A stretch of 64,000 nucleotides of DNA from Notospermus geniculatus. Lineage: Eukaryota; Nemertea; Pilidiophora; Heteronemertea; Lineidae. A program made the position numbers and the translations under genes. Under the pieces are notes generated by a model, which ran no database searches, was not told where the DNA came from, and worked only from the letters and a program-made list of their open reading frames with translations. How positions within the stretch are numbered: the first letter of the stretch is position 1; each line of letters begins with the position of its first letter. The stretch spans positions 247,385-311,384 of the forward strand of contig NMRB01000012.1 of assembly GCA_002633025.1 (NCBI GenBank). The letters are read 5' to 3'. Below are positions 1-48,256 of the stretch, in pieces.

Positions 1-48
1 GAGAGCCAACTCCCACAAGAAAACTCTGAGGAGTAGCATCGTTAGGTC
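1..48. mobile_element. Fam-1 MITE, right end fragment
   Basis: GAGAGCCAACTCCCACAAGA and the following bases match the right half of the fam-1 elements (see 5739-5914). The rest lies before the window. Confidence 0.6.
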
Positions 49-725
49 ACTTAGTTATCTGAATAGCTATGGTAGACAAAGGGAAAGGGACAACACAACT
101 GTTCTTAAAATAAAGGGTAAAAAAGTCTGTAGTTGTGCGTTGGAGTAACAGTCATAGCATTCATGGCCGCTTAGCCAGCAACATTTCTGCTCCTGAAGAA
201 AAAGTCAGCCATAAGGATACAAAGAAGCAGTACTCTTTGTATATTTTTGTCACCACTTACCCTAAGTACTGCAGCCTTTTACAAAAGATTGTTCCTGATG
301 GATCTGTAGGTTGGCGGAAGAAAAGACGGACGGATTATTCTTTGCTGGAAATGGCGCGGACTTAACAGCAGAATGGCACTGTTCATCAAAGGTTTATGAT
401 GTAGAATAGGTTTTTACTGCTGTAGTAGAAAGCTGGTCAGTGATAATCTGGTTGGTTGGAGAAAGCAGTTGAGTCGAGGTAGTCTTGGTGGTTGGGGTTG
501 GCTTGCTGTCAGGATAGCATGGGGCAACCATGGAATTTCAGTAGCATAACCCGTGAGCCAACTCGTGCTGCTGAAACCTAAAGCATTGACAGCTTCCTGA
601 ACGTAGCTGAAGCAAAGTAAGTAGAAAGCAACCCGGGTTGGCCAATTCCCTTATCATGGAAGAAGGGTGCCAACACCCAGGATGCCATCCTGGTTGCATT
701 ATTGGTATGGGAGTTAGGAGTGGCT

Positions 726-859
726 CTGGGGTAGCGAGCATAAAGAGGTCGTAACCCTACGTCAGGCCTAAACCAGGCATAGTGCAAGGGCCAGAACGAG
801 CACTACGCCTGGCTTAGGCCAGACGTAGGGTTACGACCCCTTTATGCTCGCTACCCCTG
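726..859. repeat. Long hairpin
   Basis: GGGGTAGCGAGCATAAAGAG and GTCGTAACCCTACGTCAGGC pair with GCCAGACGTAGGGTTACGAC and CTTTATGCTCGCTACCCC. Arms of about 58 bases, loop of about 14. Confidence 0.85.
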
Positions 860-1299
860 GTGCTTATCCCACTGGGATTCTCCTTGTATGAACTCAGGGA
901 ACGACTGCTTTAAGACTGGGAACACGAATTTTTCATGCATTTCACACACCACTCATCCAGACTCCGGATACTGTGTGCCCAGGGCATGTTGCCCGCAATA
1001 CACAACAGGTTTTTATACCGCCGCTCCATGTAAACTGGTCAGTAATTGCTCATTTATGAGATCTAACACACGAAGATTTTACCAAGATCGATATTGCGTG
1101 ATCATTTGGAGTACAGAACAGTAACCCCTGGTTACCTTTGAGGAAAGGTCCAGCCGCAAGGGAAATGGTAATAAATCGCTAATGTATGTATTCAACTGGT
1201 GTGATGAGTTTGTCAGAGTTTGCAGTTACAGATGTGTTACGGATGGGAATTCAGAAATATGGCCTGCAGCTGACCAGAATCTTGGGTTGTCACGGTTAC

Positions 1300-1670
1300 C
1301 AATGGGAGTAATCAAATAGAAAGTAGCTCAGGGAATTAGAAAACAGAATAAATATTTCCCATGTGTTTGTAACTGTTACCAAGTTTTGGACTTCTGGCAA
1401 AACTGCCAATGATCGATGTGCGAGCTTAAAAAATTTCCTGGCTAAGTTCATCAATTTGATCGCTGTCATAAAGTGGCCGTGGTGAGGGAATTCGAAAATG
1501 GAATGAACATTTCCCATATCTTTGTAAGTGTTACCAAGTTCTGGCCATCTCCCACAAAATTACCATTGATCGATGTGCAAGGTTTGTAAAAAATATCCCA
1601 AGTTGGTGCAGGAATACCTCAGCTGTGGAATGTCAATTTGATCACTGTTATAAGGTGGCTGTGGTGCCTA
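1300..1670. repeat. Two-copy tandem repeat
   Basis: Two diverged copies with TTTCCCAT.T.TTTGTAA and TTGATCGATGTGC, then TTTGATC.CTGT.ATAA.GTGGC. Confidence 0.6.
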
Positions 1671-1918
1671 TTAATCATTTCAGAATCAACACAACGTTGG
1701 TCTGGGATAACAGTGGAGTGGTCGCAACAAGAGAAAAATCAATGATGTGGACCGTCGGCTGGATGTTGCAAGTAGTGAAGTATTGGTCGATTTGACTGTG
1801 GCCAAGGTTACTTGCTGTCATGCCATTTGCTGTATTTGTAGTGGTCTCGGCCATGTGAAGTATGTGAGATATCTACCGGTAGTTATTTGATGGAGTTGAA
1901 GGGCATGGCTGTGATATT

Positions 1919-2031
1919 GCATCCTGCCACAGAGGGGTTTTCACCTCGCTCCTCTTCATCATTCACATGAACTTTGTCTACAAGTGTATGAAGAAGAGTG
2001 AGACCAAAGCCGTGCTATGGGAGGATGTGAT
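1919..2031. repeat. Fam-3 hairpin, diverged copy
   Basis: CACCTCGCTCCTCTTCATCA and TATGAAGAAGAGTGAGACCA, then ATGGGAGGATG. Related to 12881-12980 and 54976-55075. Confidence 0.65.
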
Positions 2032-2812
2032 ACTCTGGCTTGGGTCGTGATTTGATAGATGGCTTGAGAAAGCAATGAAATGTTTGCTCCATCACTTAAA
2101 TAGGTGTTCCCAGACAGCATGACGTTGGTAAACTGGGAAAGGTCTGTTGATTTTAACAATTGTTAACCTGTAATATTTAGAATTGACTTGTTAAACCTGA
2201 ATTAGCAAGTGTGAAAAAATGTATGAGTGCAGAAGTAGCAATTATAGTTTTTTCTTCTCTGTCAATTGATTTGTCTCCAAGTCCTAGTCAATCATTAGCC
2301 TCCGCGTCTGCCTGTAGACGCCTTGAAAATGAAAGGCGGTTTCCAAATGAAGTCACTTTGTTAAGGCATTTGAGCTAGTGAATGCTCCGTAATTCGCCTG
2401 TATTGTGCATCATTTGTCGATTGGGAACCCAATTATGGAGGTAGTTCTACATTTGCTTGATCACTAGTTTGCATGTGGTGGGAAATTTTGTATTCCCTTG
2501 GCTGGGGTGAAAACGCCAGTGCAGAAAAGCCAAAGCTAATGTCAGGGTCACTAGTGCTGCAGAAGACTGATTTCTGGATTAGGGCTTTGGAAACTCAAGC
2601 GAGAATGCCAGTTCAGAAATGGTTTGGCGCTAGAAGTCAGTTGAGCAAAGTCACCAACCTCCCTGCTTCGAACATCATGAGTTAACATGACATTTCAACA
2701 TGATCCAGCCTTTGATAGCCTCCGTACATCTTAATAATCCACACTCCTAATCTCTACCTATCTCGCTGTCTTCTGAATTAGCCAGTCAAAGTTCAGAATG
2801 AGTTTGGGGATA

Positions 2813-3515
2813 GACTTACATCAGCCGAGCAAAACACCAGCCTCCGGCCCCTATTCGAACAATTTTGACATAAGCCGGAGCTTCATTCTCTAGTCTTTGA
2901 GAGCCCAGCCCGTCATCATGCCTTAATCTCCACCTCTCTCATTGTCTTTTGACCTGTGGCAGACAAGGTTTACAAAGGGTTCGGCTATAGACATCAGTTG
3001 AGGAAAATCACCCCTGTTCGAACGTCATGGGTTAAATGTGACATTCTCGCATGATCCGAAGCTTCATCTCCAGTCTTTGATAGCCCCAGCATGTCTTTCC
3101 TCTCTCCTAAATCTCTCACGCCGTCTTCTGACCTGTGACAGTCAAGGCTTGCAAAGGTATTGGGTATAGACATCTGAGCAAAGTTGTCCCTAGAACATCT
3201 AGGGTTAGCATGACATTCTGACGTGATCCGAAGCTTCATTCTGCAGCCTTTGCTAGCCCCAGCACATCTTTCCTCACTCCTAAATTTCTCCTCTCACCAT
3301 CTTTTGACATGTGCATGTCAAGGCACGGAAAGGGTTTGGAGATAGACATCAGTTGAGCAAAATCACCAGCCTCCGGCCCCTATTTTGGAACATCGAGGGT
3401 TAACATATTCTGACATGATCCAAAGCTTCATTACAGCCTTTGCTAGCCCCTGCACATCTTTCCTCACTCCTAATCTCTCCTCTCTCACCGTCTTCTGACC
3501 TGTGAGTAAAGATCT
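2813..3515. repeat. Tandem repeat, about 175-base unit
   Basis: Four units sharing ATAGACATCAGTTGAGCAAA, CCAAAGCTTCATT and CTCTCACCGTCTTCTGACCT, with partial copies upstream from about 2690. Confidence 0.8.
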
Positions 3516-5738
3516 GCCATCCTGATGGATTCCAAATAGCTGCCTCGTTGTCAATATTTGCCTTCGTATTTGCGACTTTGATCAGCTGTAACATGTAAAG
3601 GCACGGTGTTTGATTGAGATCGGTATCGGTGCTGTGTGCACGTAACCATCTCGGGAGAAAGAAAAGTACTGTTGCTGATGTTGGCATACATTTGAGACCA
3701 CCTCTGAAGGTGTGATGTTCAATTCAGATCGGTGTGCACATGTACTGTCTTTGGAGAAAAAGTACTGTTGTTGATGTTGGCTTGTACATTCTTGTCAATC
3801 TCATCTGGCGGTACAGTATGGGTTTCACCGCTGTAGGTGATTTAATAAGGAAATTTTAGTGACTCATCTCTGTGTGAAAACCACAGCTGAGCTCTTCGCT
3901 ATTGGGAAAATGTATTCGATTCATTTATAGGGAATCAATCCATCCTGCTTCCACCGTAAAATTCAGAACTTGTTCATAATTTTACATCGGATCTCTGATT
4001 GAAATCAATTTTCCTCTATGCAAAGTTTCCTGTGTGGTAAGCTTGTTAGTGCCACCAAAAGAGATTGTGTAAGCAAGATTGTTACTTGAGGTAGGCTATA
4101 CATGTATTTATAGTGATAGAAGCAGGACATGATTGTCAGCTGAGCAGCAGGCCTATAGGCCTCTTGTCATCAACTGACTGCCTTGCGTGTCAAAAGTTTA
4201 TAATTTTGGGAGGGCAGGAAAAAATCCTCTTCAAAGCACGTGGGGGGAGAGCAGATTTTGTGCCTGGTACATGTACATGATCAGATGGTCACCACTCCTC
4301 CCCCCTAACAATTGCAAGAATACGCTTCTCCTGATGTCCGAATTCTGTTTATTTCTAGAACACCCCATTGAAGGTTTCTGCAACATCCTGTAGAAAGCCA
4401 TTAGCATTGCTTTCATCCAAGCTTGCAAATCCACAGATTGTTCAGAATTCAGGATCAGTTCAACAGGTGGGCAGGCATAAAAGACTCATAAACTAGGAAT
4501 CAATTGGTGATGTTGAATAATGGATTTGACTTCTTTGTGACTTTATCATTCTGCATGGATGTTTTCATGGAAAATATATCAATAATTGTTTCATGTGTTT
4601 GTCAGCAGCATCGCTGATTACTTACAAAATTGAGAAAATGTACAGTATCATATTCTACCTTTAAAAAGTAACCAAGACACAAGGCTGTGAAATTTGCTCT
4701 GGAACCACCAATTTGGTTACTATAGCAACATATGCAAATGGAAATGGTGGCAATAATGGAGAGGATAAGCAGCGTGTGGTGGGGGTGGATCATGCACGCC
4801 TGTCTGAACAACACCTTGTGTTCGGTAGATAACCCTCCAAGACCTGATCAGTTCTTGTCTTGAAACGTGCTTTCTTTCTGGCAACGGTTGAATTGAAGCA
4901 GATGAGAGGAATCTGTAGTTTATTGATGTTGGCTTCGGGCCTGATGCTGATGTGAACTGGGTGCATCCCTTGCATGGTTGCAGCTGCTATGAAGAACTCG
5001 TAGAATTCCTTAGTTCTTTCTGCAGTCCTTCACCTTGGTTCCAAGTCTTTCTATCAGCAGCACACCAGGCGATATCGCAAGTGATCTGATCCCCACCGAG
5101 CAAAATCGGCTGTTGACGCCAGCTGTGCGCTGGACAGCGATGCCAGGAATCCTCACGCCAGGGATGTTTGCCCACTGTCAAACAATACCAATATCACCTA
5201 GTCTGTGGTGGCTGGCGAGAAGACTCGGTGGCTGGCAAGTAGATGGCTTACGATATCGCCTGGTGTGCTGCTAGCGTTCGGGAATGTTTGGGACACCCCG
5301 ATTGCTAGGGGCGAACTGGATTGAACTGACTGCTTTGACTAGAAGTGTCCTGGCTGAGTTGCACGGGGACTCTCGTAGTGGAAGCGAGACTTCAGGATCA
5401 TGAAAAAAGAAATGACTCTGAGTGAGATGTGGTTGGCCTCATGAATTGCACCTTCCCCTGTGCCTTTCATTACCCCATGGTTCTGTAACATGTTGAGATG
5501 GACGATAGAGTTACCACTAGTACCAGATTGTCTGAGAATACAATTGTTCATTGTTATCGGAGAGTTATCTTTGTGCTGAATCCTGGCAACGCCCTTGCAG
5601 AAAATCCATGCCGGCATCTCATATGGTGAATTATTGACAAATCTTAGCTTATCAAATGTTTGTAATTATCTGTTACATCGAAAAATTGTCCTCAATGGCA
5701 CAAGATGTGAATGTATGTCCGACACCTATCATCTCTTT

Positions 5739-5914
5739 CTAAAGGTGCTGCTCCACTTAAGAGCTTTTCTCGTGCGAGTGGCTCTCTATGGGCAACTCAG
5801 CTCTGCATAGTTGTCATTGGTCTCAGCGTGAGCCGTAGGGGAAACAAACAAAGGCAAATTGCCCATTGAGAGCCAACTTTCACGAGACAACTCTAAGTGG
5901 ATCAGCACCTTTAG
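5739..5914. mobile_element. Fam-1 MITE, full copy
   Basis: About 175 bases with inverted ends: CTAAAGGTGCTGCTCCACTT at the left and AAGTGGATCAGCACCTTTAG at the right, followed inward by GAG.TTTTCTCG and GGCTCTCTATGGGCAACTCA. A truncated second copy (CATGCTGCTCCACTTGAGAG) starts right behind it at about 5919 and runs to about 5965. Confidence 0.85.
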
Positions 5915-7248
5915 TCCACATGCTGCTCCACTTGAGAGTTTTCTCCTGCAAGTTGCAGTGCCCGCCTGACATACCAAATAATCGTTGGGTTGTGGAGAGG
6001 AGGATATAGCTTTGACAATAATGCTACATCTCACATTGTGTTCTTCTTCATCTGGTTCGATTTCACTGATGAAATATATTGTGGAACATCGACTTGTGAG
6101 AAGTAACCAAGTTTGGAGGCAACATTGTTTGATATCTGCACCAGTGTCACCAGTTTATTTTGTTAAGATGTACGTCAGCAATATTGATTCCAATTGATTT
6201 CCAAGGGGATTATTGTGTTGGCTGCCGATAGATTAACTGAAAAAGGGCCGATAGAACCTGCCTCCGAGGAAATGGGTTTGATGATTTTAGTTTGTGTGTT
6301 CTGTGTCCTGTCCGGGTCAATGAAAAATGGATTTGTGTCTCAGTGCAGTGGCTTTGTTGCTAGTACAGTGGGTTGGGATGTGAGATATTTGATTCGATCC
6401 CGATGGCTTCGGTCGATGAACTTGCCATCCTTGTACTGGTGTATACAATGTGTGTTGAGTTGGTCACAGTGTGGTGCCAAACAGGCTGAACTCAGAGAGG
6501 CCCTTGATCTGATCTGATGGCACTGAAGTCAATGAACTTGTCCGTCCTTGTGTGCTGGATTGGACAATGTGTTGAGGTGATTGGCAGATTTCAGCGTGGT
6601 GGCCAAACCAGCTGAGGGGTAGAGCTCTATACTGTCAAAATCAACAACACACCAGGCGATATCACAAGTGATCTACTTGCCACCAACCTTCTTGCCAGCC
6701 ACCGCAGAGTAGGTGATATCGGTTTTGGTATTGTTTGATATTGAGCGAGTTGCTGGCGAGAAGATTCTATGCATCATTGTCCAGCCCACACCTCGCCGAT
6801 TGGATCGCTTGGGTGCTGCTGGCTTACTTATTGAAACTGCAAATGACAGAATTCTCAACTACATTTACCACTGAATTTGCCCCTAAACTTTCGATCCTTC
6901 AGAATCAAGACGTGTATGGTAAGAACAACAGTCTCGCTTGGTTCTGGAGTTCATTTCAGTGCTCACCAACCCATATACTTCAAAAACGTTCCTCGTCTAC
7001 CCCTGCTAGGACACTCATCCACCTTTTAGTGAAGCATCCCCTCCCTGTCTCATTGTCATCAAAGTAAACCACGTAGACATCTCACTGTTCTCCCCTAATG
7101 AAATATTTTAGATGACTACAGGTGGGATGTATCAACCATGATATTAGAAGTACCTAATCAGTTGCTTCGCTAATAGCTTCCCTCAGGGCATAAACGGGTT
7201 CCTTTCTGACACTTGTATCCGTGCTGGCATAAGTGGCTCCAAGGCTTC

Positions 7249-7500
7249 TGTTGATATTTTCTGTTGAATCTGCGAATACAGGAGCTGTAGACTTGATTCT
7301 TGTTGATATGCTCCATTGAATCAGGGAATACAGGAGCAACAGACGTGGTTCTTGTTGATATGCTTCATTGAATCAGGGAATACAGGAGCAACAAACTTGG
7401 TTCTTGTTGGTATGTTCTATTGAATTAATGAATACAGGAGCAATAGACTGGGCTCCTGTTGAATTTTTGGTTGGTGAATATACTGTAAAAGCTGGAATCG
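7249..7500. repeat. 52-base minisatellite, about five units
   Basis: TGTTGATATGCTCCATTGAA and TCAGGGAATACAGGAGCAAC recur with starts at 7249, 7301, 7353, 7405 and 7457. Confidence 0.85.
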
Positions 7501-9384
7501 AGGTTACTCCTGGCACTTCTTTGGAGGAGGGGATTCATTGGTTTTCTGTAGAATCAGTGAATACTTGAGCATGACACTGAATTCTTAGTGGATCAAATGA
7601 TCACAATTCTTAGTTTCTTTAAACCCAGAGAGTTGATAAATTAGTGTTCAATAATCCGTTCAATAATGAATGTGTGATGACGTAATAAGAATGTTGGGAT
7701 GTTTACGATGTGTCTTGCCTAAGGCACAATCCCCGAAAAAGCGTAATTGTGCTGTTTTAAGATCCCTTGGCAATGGCTTCATGTATTATGCTTCCACCAA
7801 TTTAGTCAATAATTGCCTATAGCTGATTAGCATGTGACGACAATATCATGCATTGCGTTGGTGGCAGAAACTTTTTACTTTGAAATCTATTGATATCCAA
7901 TGTTGTTATGTGACATTTCCTGAGCAATTCTTCACTTGATATCTTCTCTGGAAATCAAAATTTGGATTGTACGTCACGAGGCAGGAATTACCAATATTTA
8001 ATTTGCGCTCCAATCTATTGTATTTTAACCCTCGAGCGTTGAAAACGTTTGTTGTGTAGAATTTGGAAAGGGGTGCAGACCTTCAAAATACTACCAAACT
8101 CTCAAAGTAAAGTTGGTATTCAGTGACAAAATTGCTCAAAATGAGGAATTTCTTGTTATCTATTTTGAAGATTCACAGGAATTTAGAGAGAAATTTGGTC
8201 TGTTCTCAGAAATTTGTTGAAGAACCTAAAGTCCTTTGATAGGTTTAATCTTACGAAGGCAATAGTTGACGAAACAAAACACAACATCCTATAATCCTAT
8301 ACTCATCTCAGAAGACACAGAAAAAAGTTCATTTCCAAATAAGCTTTATGTATCACGGTGTTCACTCGTCGAGTTTTAACAGCATATCGCGATGCGCTGT
8401 ATTGAGATTCTTTCCGTCATGTCTTTAGGGAGACAATTAATTTTTGAAATGGAAGTTCGAATATCCTGTTGGATCCTTCTTTAGCTTATCATCCTCTTGT
8501 GCTGCGGAGGGGGAATTGTAACCAGATCCAGATTGCACTCGTAGACCTCTGATTAGTTTCACCGTGCTGAATCAGATTTAAAACTTCGGGTGCGTAAGCT
8601 TTTAGATGTGTTGAACATGCCCTAATGAGTCGAGTCTTACCACTTTGAGAATTGTCTGCCGATCGAAATCGATATTTCTGTCGGAGTGGTGTGTGAAATT
8701 AAAGCCTTCGTGCTTTATCTTGTTAGAGTTGTACTTTGGTGGAAAATGTTCTTGAAGCTGATTATTCCATGAAAAATGTAATAAAAAAGTCTGTGGTATG
8801 GCATTTGACTTTTAAGGAATTTGTTAAAGTATGGATATCACTTTGCAGAGTCGATGAATTGTTGACAATCATCAAACGATCTGCATCCTATCTAGGACTG
8901 GGTTCTTTTTCCACAGACCTTCCCAATACAAATACCTTCAGAGGAGTCTGCAACAAGGGTTTTATGTCTATGGAAGGCAGGTCTGTCAATATTGACAGAT
9001 TACTGGCTTGGCCATCCCTTATTGCATTACCGTAAGCTGTGGATGGACAAGTCAGGTGAAAGGATTTAGGATAGGAGAACTAATGAGTCGTCCATCTTGG
9101 CTTGTTAGCTTGGAGGTCAGTTGATGAGTGTCTATTGCAAACTGACAGTTTGTGAAGAACCCAAGTGAAGTTTCTACGCCATAAAAAAGTTGGAAGTTTG
9201 GGTTTGTAGTCTGATAACGGTAGATGTGTCATCCGAATTTATACACTTTAACCCCAGTCTATCCTGAAACCTCTTACATGAGCTGCTCATTCATCACTAC
9301 AATCTGAGCATTTCCGACCGGTACCCATTTATACACCTGGTGCAGGAGATGCCAGTAAGGCAAAGAGGCTTGCACAAAGTCTCA

Positions 9385-9458
9385 CGCCACAGTGGGACTC
9401 AAACCCAGGACCCTCTGACCGCTAGTCGGAGACCCAAACCACTACCACCATGGTGATC
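9385..9458 (-). mobile_element. tRNA-like SINE head, reverse
   Basis: GGGACTCAAACCCAGGACCC is a reverse B box; AACCACTACCACCATGGTGA is the reverse A-box side. Confidence 0.6.
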
Positions 9459-9884
9459 CAAAACTTGAAACTCATCAAAGCATCAAGAAATCATGTTGAA
9501 AAAGGTAATTTTGCAGTGAGTAGTTAGAAGAGTGTTGTCCTTGAAGCAGAAAAAAGGAACTTGGAATGTACGAATACTTGGGCTTCTTCATCAATCAGCC
9601 GTAATCAGTCTGTGCCACAAACCAAAGCTGTCTCCGTATCTAATCAGTTTCTAATGAATACAACTGTTCAGTAATGATCAAGCTGTTCAGTAGCAGTCAC
9701 GTATGAACCATTGGAGCATGGATCTGCTCTTCACAGTGGGTAACCATTGATAAAACAAGCCATTTCGTGTCCATTCCTGGAGAAATCATAGACGGTCATC
9801 CACTGCAGTTGTAATGGTGGCTTTGTGAGAGTTGTCGTCTTCGTGATGGGTCACATGAGATGGAGGGGCAGGATATATTAGAAA

Positions 9885-10480
9885 GACAGAATAATGACCA
9901 CTCTGTTGGTCTATGACTTCAGTGACAGAGAGCTTGTAAGATATGGTCAGCCTCTATCATGGAGTTCATGAAGATGATAGCTCAGACCAGATTTGGATGG
10001 ATTCCTTTGGAACGGAATGTGATTTTGTGACCGAATCATACTGTAAGGGTTTTGGCAGATCTGATATGCAGTACGCACACCACCCTCAAAACCCGACTGG
10101 GACTTAGAATGGCCACTGTTTTGGTCTATGGCTTAGTGACAGAAATTCAGCTTGTTAGATATCGTTCTCTGTCAAAGAATTCTAAAGACGACAGCTCAGA
10201 CCAGATTTGGGTGGATTCCCTTTGCAAGGGAAGGTGACTTTGTGACTGAATCGTACTGTAAGGGTTTTGGCAGATCTGACAAGGCAGTGCACACAGCACC
10301 CTATAAATCCGACTGGGACTTAGAATGGCCACTGTGTTGGTCTATGACTTCAGTGAGAGAGAGAGACAGAGAGCTTGGTTCTGTATCGAAGATACCTTGG
10401 AGCAGTTGGGAGGATTCCGTTTGGAAGGGAAGGTGACTTTGTGACTGAGTCATATGGCTTGTAGATATGGCTTCTGTAGC
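9885..10480. repeat. 216-base tandem repeat, about three units
   Basis: AGAATGGCCACTGT.TTGGTC recurs at 10106 and 10322, with a diverged start at 9885. Each unit has GCTCAGACCAGATTTGG and TACTGTAAGGGTTTTGGCAG. Confidence 0.8.
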
Positions 10481-10849
10481 TCTGACAAGGAGTACACGTT
10501 CTTTGAACCAGACAAACACTTCTGATTGAGACTGTACACAGAATCTAATTCCATTGCCATGTCTTGGTGACAACCATCCTCCTTCACAATATCTTGTTTC
10601 TGTTTAATCTTGAGTCCAGTCACGTTGCTAGAAACGACGCTCGCACGGTATGTTCTGTGTGAAACAAGGGAATATAATTCCATCTCGGAGCATCCGTGTT
10701 GTTGGCTGATGTATGTGGCAAGATAGTGTGGAGTTGAGGGGGTTGTCTCAGATCACTTGGATGTGGTGATTGGCATGATGAAGAAAGTGCAGGATATTGT
10801 CTATGATAAAGTCCTGTCAGTTCAGTAAATGTTATGCATGGTTATCTTC

Positions 10850-11395
10850 AGTTGAGTCCAATCAGTTGATTGTATAATTGTTCCTTTGTTCCCTTGATCT
10901 AAGCTTTTCGGTTGGCCAACCACCTTTGATTGATGCCAGTCAGTTGATTATATAATTGTTCTTTTGACCTAAGCTATTTAGTCAGCCAACCATGCCTTTG
11001 GTTGAGGCCAGTCAGTTGATTGTATAATTGTTCCCTTGACCTAAGCTATTTGGTCAGCCAACCATACCTTTGGTTGAGGCCAGATTGTATAATTGTTCCT
11101 TTGACCTAAGCTATTTGGTCAGCCAAGCATATCTTTGGTTGAGGCCAGATTGTATAATTGTTCCTTTGACCTAAGCTATTTGGTCAGCCAAGCATATCTT
11201 TGGTTGAGGCCAGATTGTATAATTGTTCCTTTGACCTAAGCTATTCAGTCAAAGCTTTGGTCTTTAGGTCAAAGCTTGTATAAGTTGATACATATATATA
11301 ATTTCAGTTATACATGTATATAATAATTGTTCCTTTTACCAAGGCTGTTCGGTCAGCCAAGTCTACCTTTGGTTGAGGCTATTTTCTAACTTGGC
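10850..11395. repeat. 65-80-base minisatellite next to a PLCB4 exon
   Basis: GATTGTATAATTGTTCCTTT, GACCTAAGCTATTTGGTCAG and CTTTGGTTGAGGCCA recur about seven times and end about 20 bases before the exon at 11416. Confidence 0.85.
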
Positions 11396-11415
11396 CACAT
11401 TTCTTCTATTTGTAG

Positions 11416-47280
<35,865 letters not shown>

Positions 47281-47860
47281 GGACATTATTTCAGTCATAG
47301 GCATTATCATTGCACCTCCATGTGCTATTATGAAAACTGGTGGAACCGTGACCTTGACCTGAATCGTGATCAAGGACACACACCTGCCACTACAGAGTTT
47401 ACTTGCCACATTGGCGTAGAATCTTTTCCAGGCTAGAATTCCAAAAATGCACTTTTCCTCAAAAGGATTTAAAGTGGTAGTTGTCTTGGAATATAAACAG
47501 AAGCAAATCTTATTACCTACATTTATCTACATTTTTCGGCAGCTTTTCAAGGGCAAGAAACCCTAAGTATTCTGGTAGAATGTGGCAAAAAGTTGTGCAT
47601 GTCGCACATTGTTCCTTGTTTCAAGGTCAGGTCAAGGTCATCTTAGGATGATTGTAACATACAAGGTGCTGGACACCGAACTTTCTTGTTTGAGTGGACC
47701 ATTTTGTTGGTGCAGTGTATCGGTAATGTTGTTGGGCTGGGAATGTGACTGTTAAGTTTAGAATCATGTTAAAGGGACCATGAGGCCAGAATCTATGCCA
47801 TACAACAAGGTACTTCTGAATAAAATTATGATGACAAAATAATTTCTGCATAATCTCAGA
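47281..47860 (+). terminator. PLCB4: Likely PLCB4 3' UTR with AATAAA
   Basis: The stop codon is followed by AT-rich non-coding sequence. The first AATAAA downstream is at 47819-47824, about 540 bases after the stop. Real cleavage could be further downstream. Confidence 0.4.
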
Positions 47861-48135
47861 CTATTAAAGATGTGTGTATGGTAATGAAATCCAGCAGTAC
47901 ATGAATTCTTTTCTGGTCCTTTTGTGATATATCGAAGGTTAGGGTTGAGAAAATTGTGTAACCCGGTCCAGGTAATAGTTGGTAAATCTTTATGTGACAA
48001 TGTTCATTTCATATCAAGTTGGCTTGACTTGCCTGCACTTTGTGTACAGTTAACTGTCCATAAATGTACAGGGAATACCAAGACACTTAGAATGAAACGA
48101 TTTGTAGCTTCCATGTTGTTAACTTTTCTATCTTA

Positions 48136-48256
48136 CGGTGCTTCTCCACATGAGAGTTTTCTTGACCTGGTATGTTCTTGGAGAGTAAACTTTAAAGTGT
48201 CTTCAGTTCTCGAGAGAGTGACGGGAAGTTTCTCTCAAGTGGAGAAGCCTCTTTCC
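48136..48256. mobile_element. Fam-1-like MITE, short form
   Basis: GGTGCTTCTCCACATGAGAG against TCTCTCAAGTGGAGAAGCCT; the middle is shorter than in the full copies. Confidence 0.65.

Larger units (their letters stand above)
1..11415. other. Repeat-rich region 5' of the first recognised PLCB4 exon
   Basis: No exon is recognised on either strand. ORFs are short and unlike known proteins. It holds a MITE fragment (1-48), hairpins (726-859, 1919-2031), tandem repeats (1300-1670, 2813-3515, 7249-7500, 9885-10480, 10850-11395), a MITE (5739-5914) and a SINE-like piece (9385-9458). It is most likely PLCB4 intron, with the first coding exons off the window; small exons could be missed. Confidence 0.6.

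Noticed and set aside
1-11415. First two PLCB4 coding exons
   Set aside because: I looked for LFKVDEFGFFL-like and GQVLECSLI-like coding with splice sites and saw none; probably upstream of the window.
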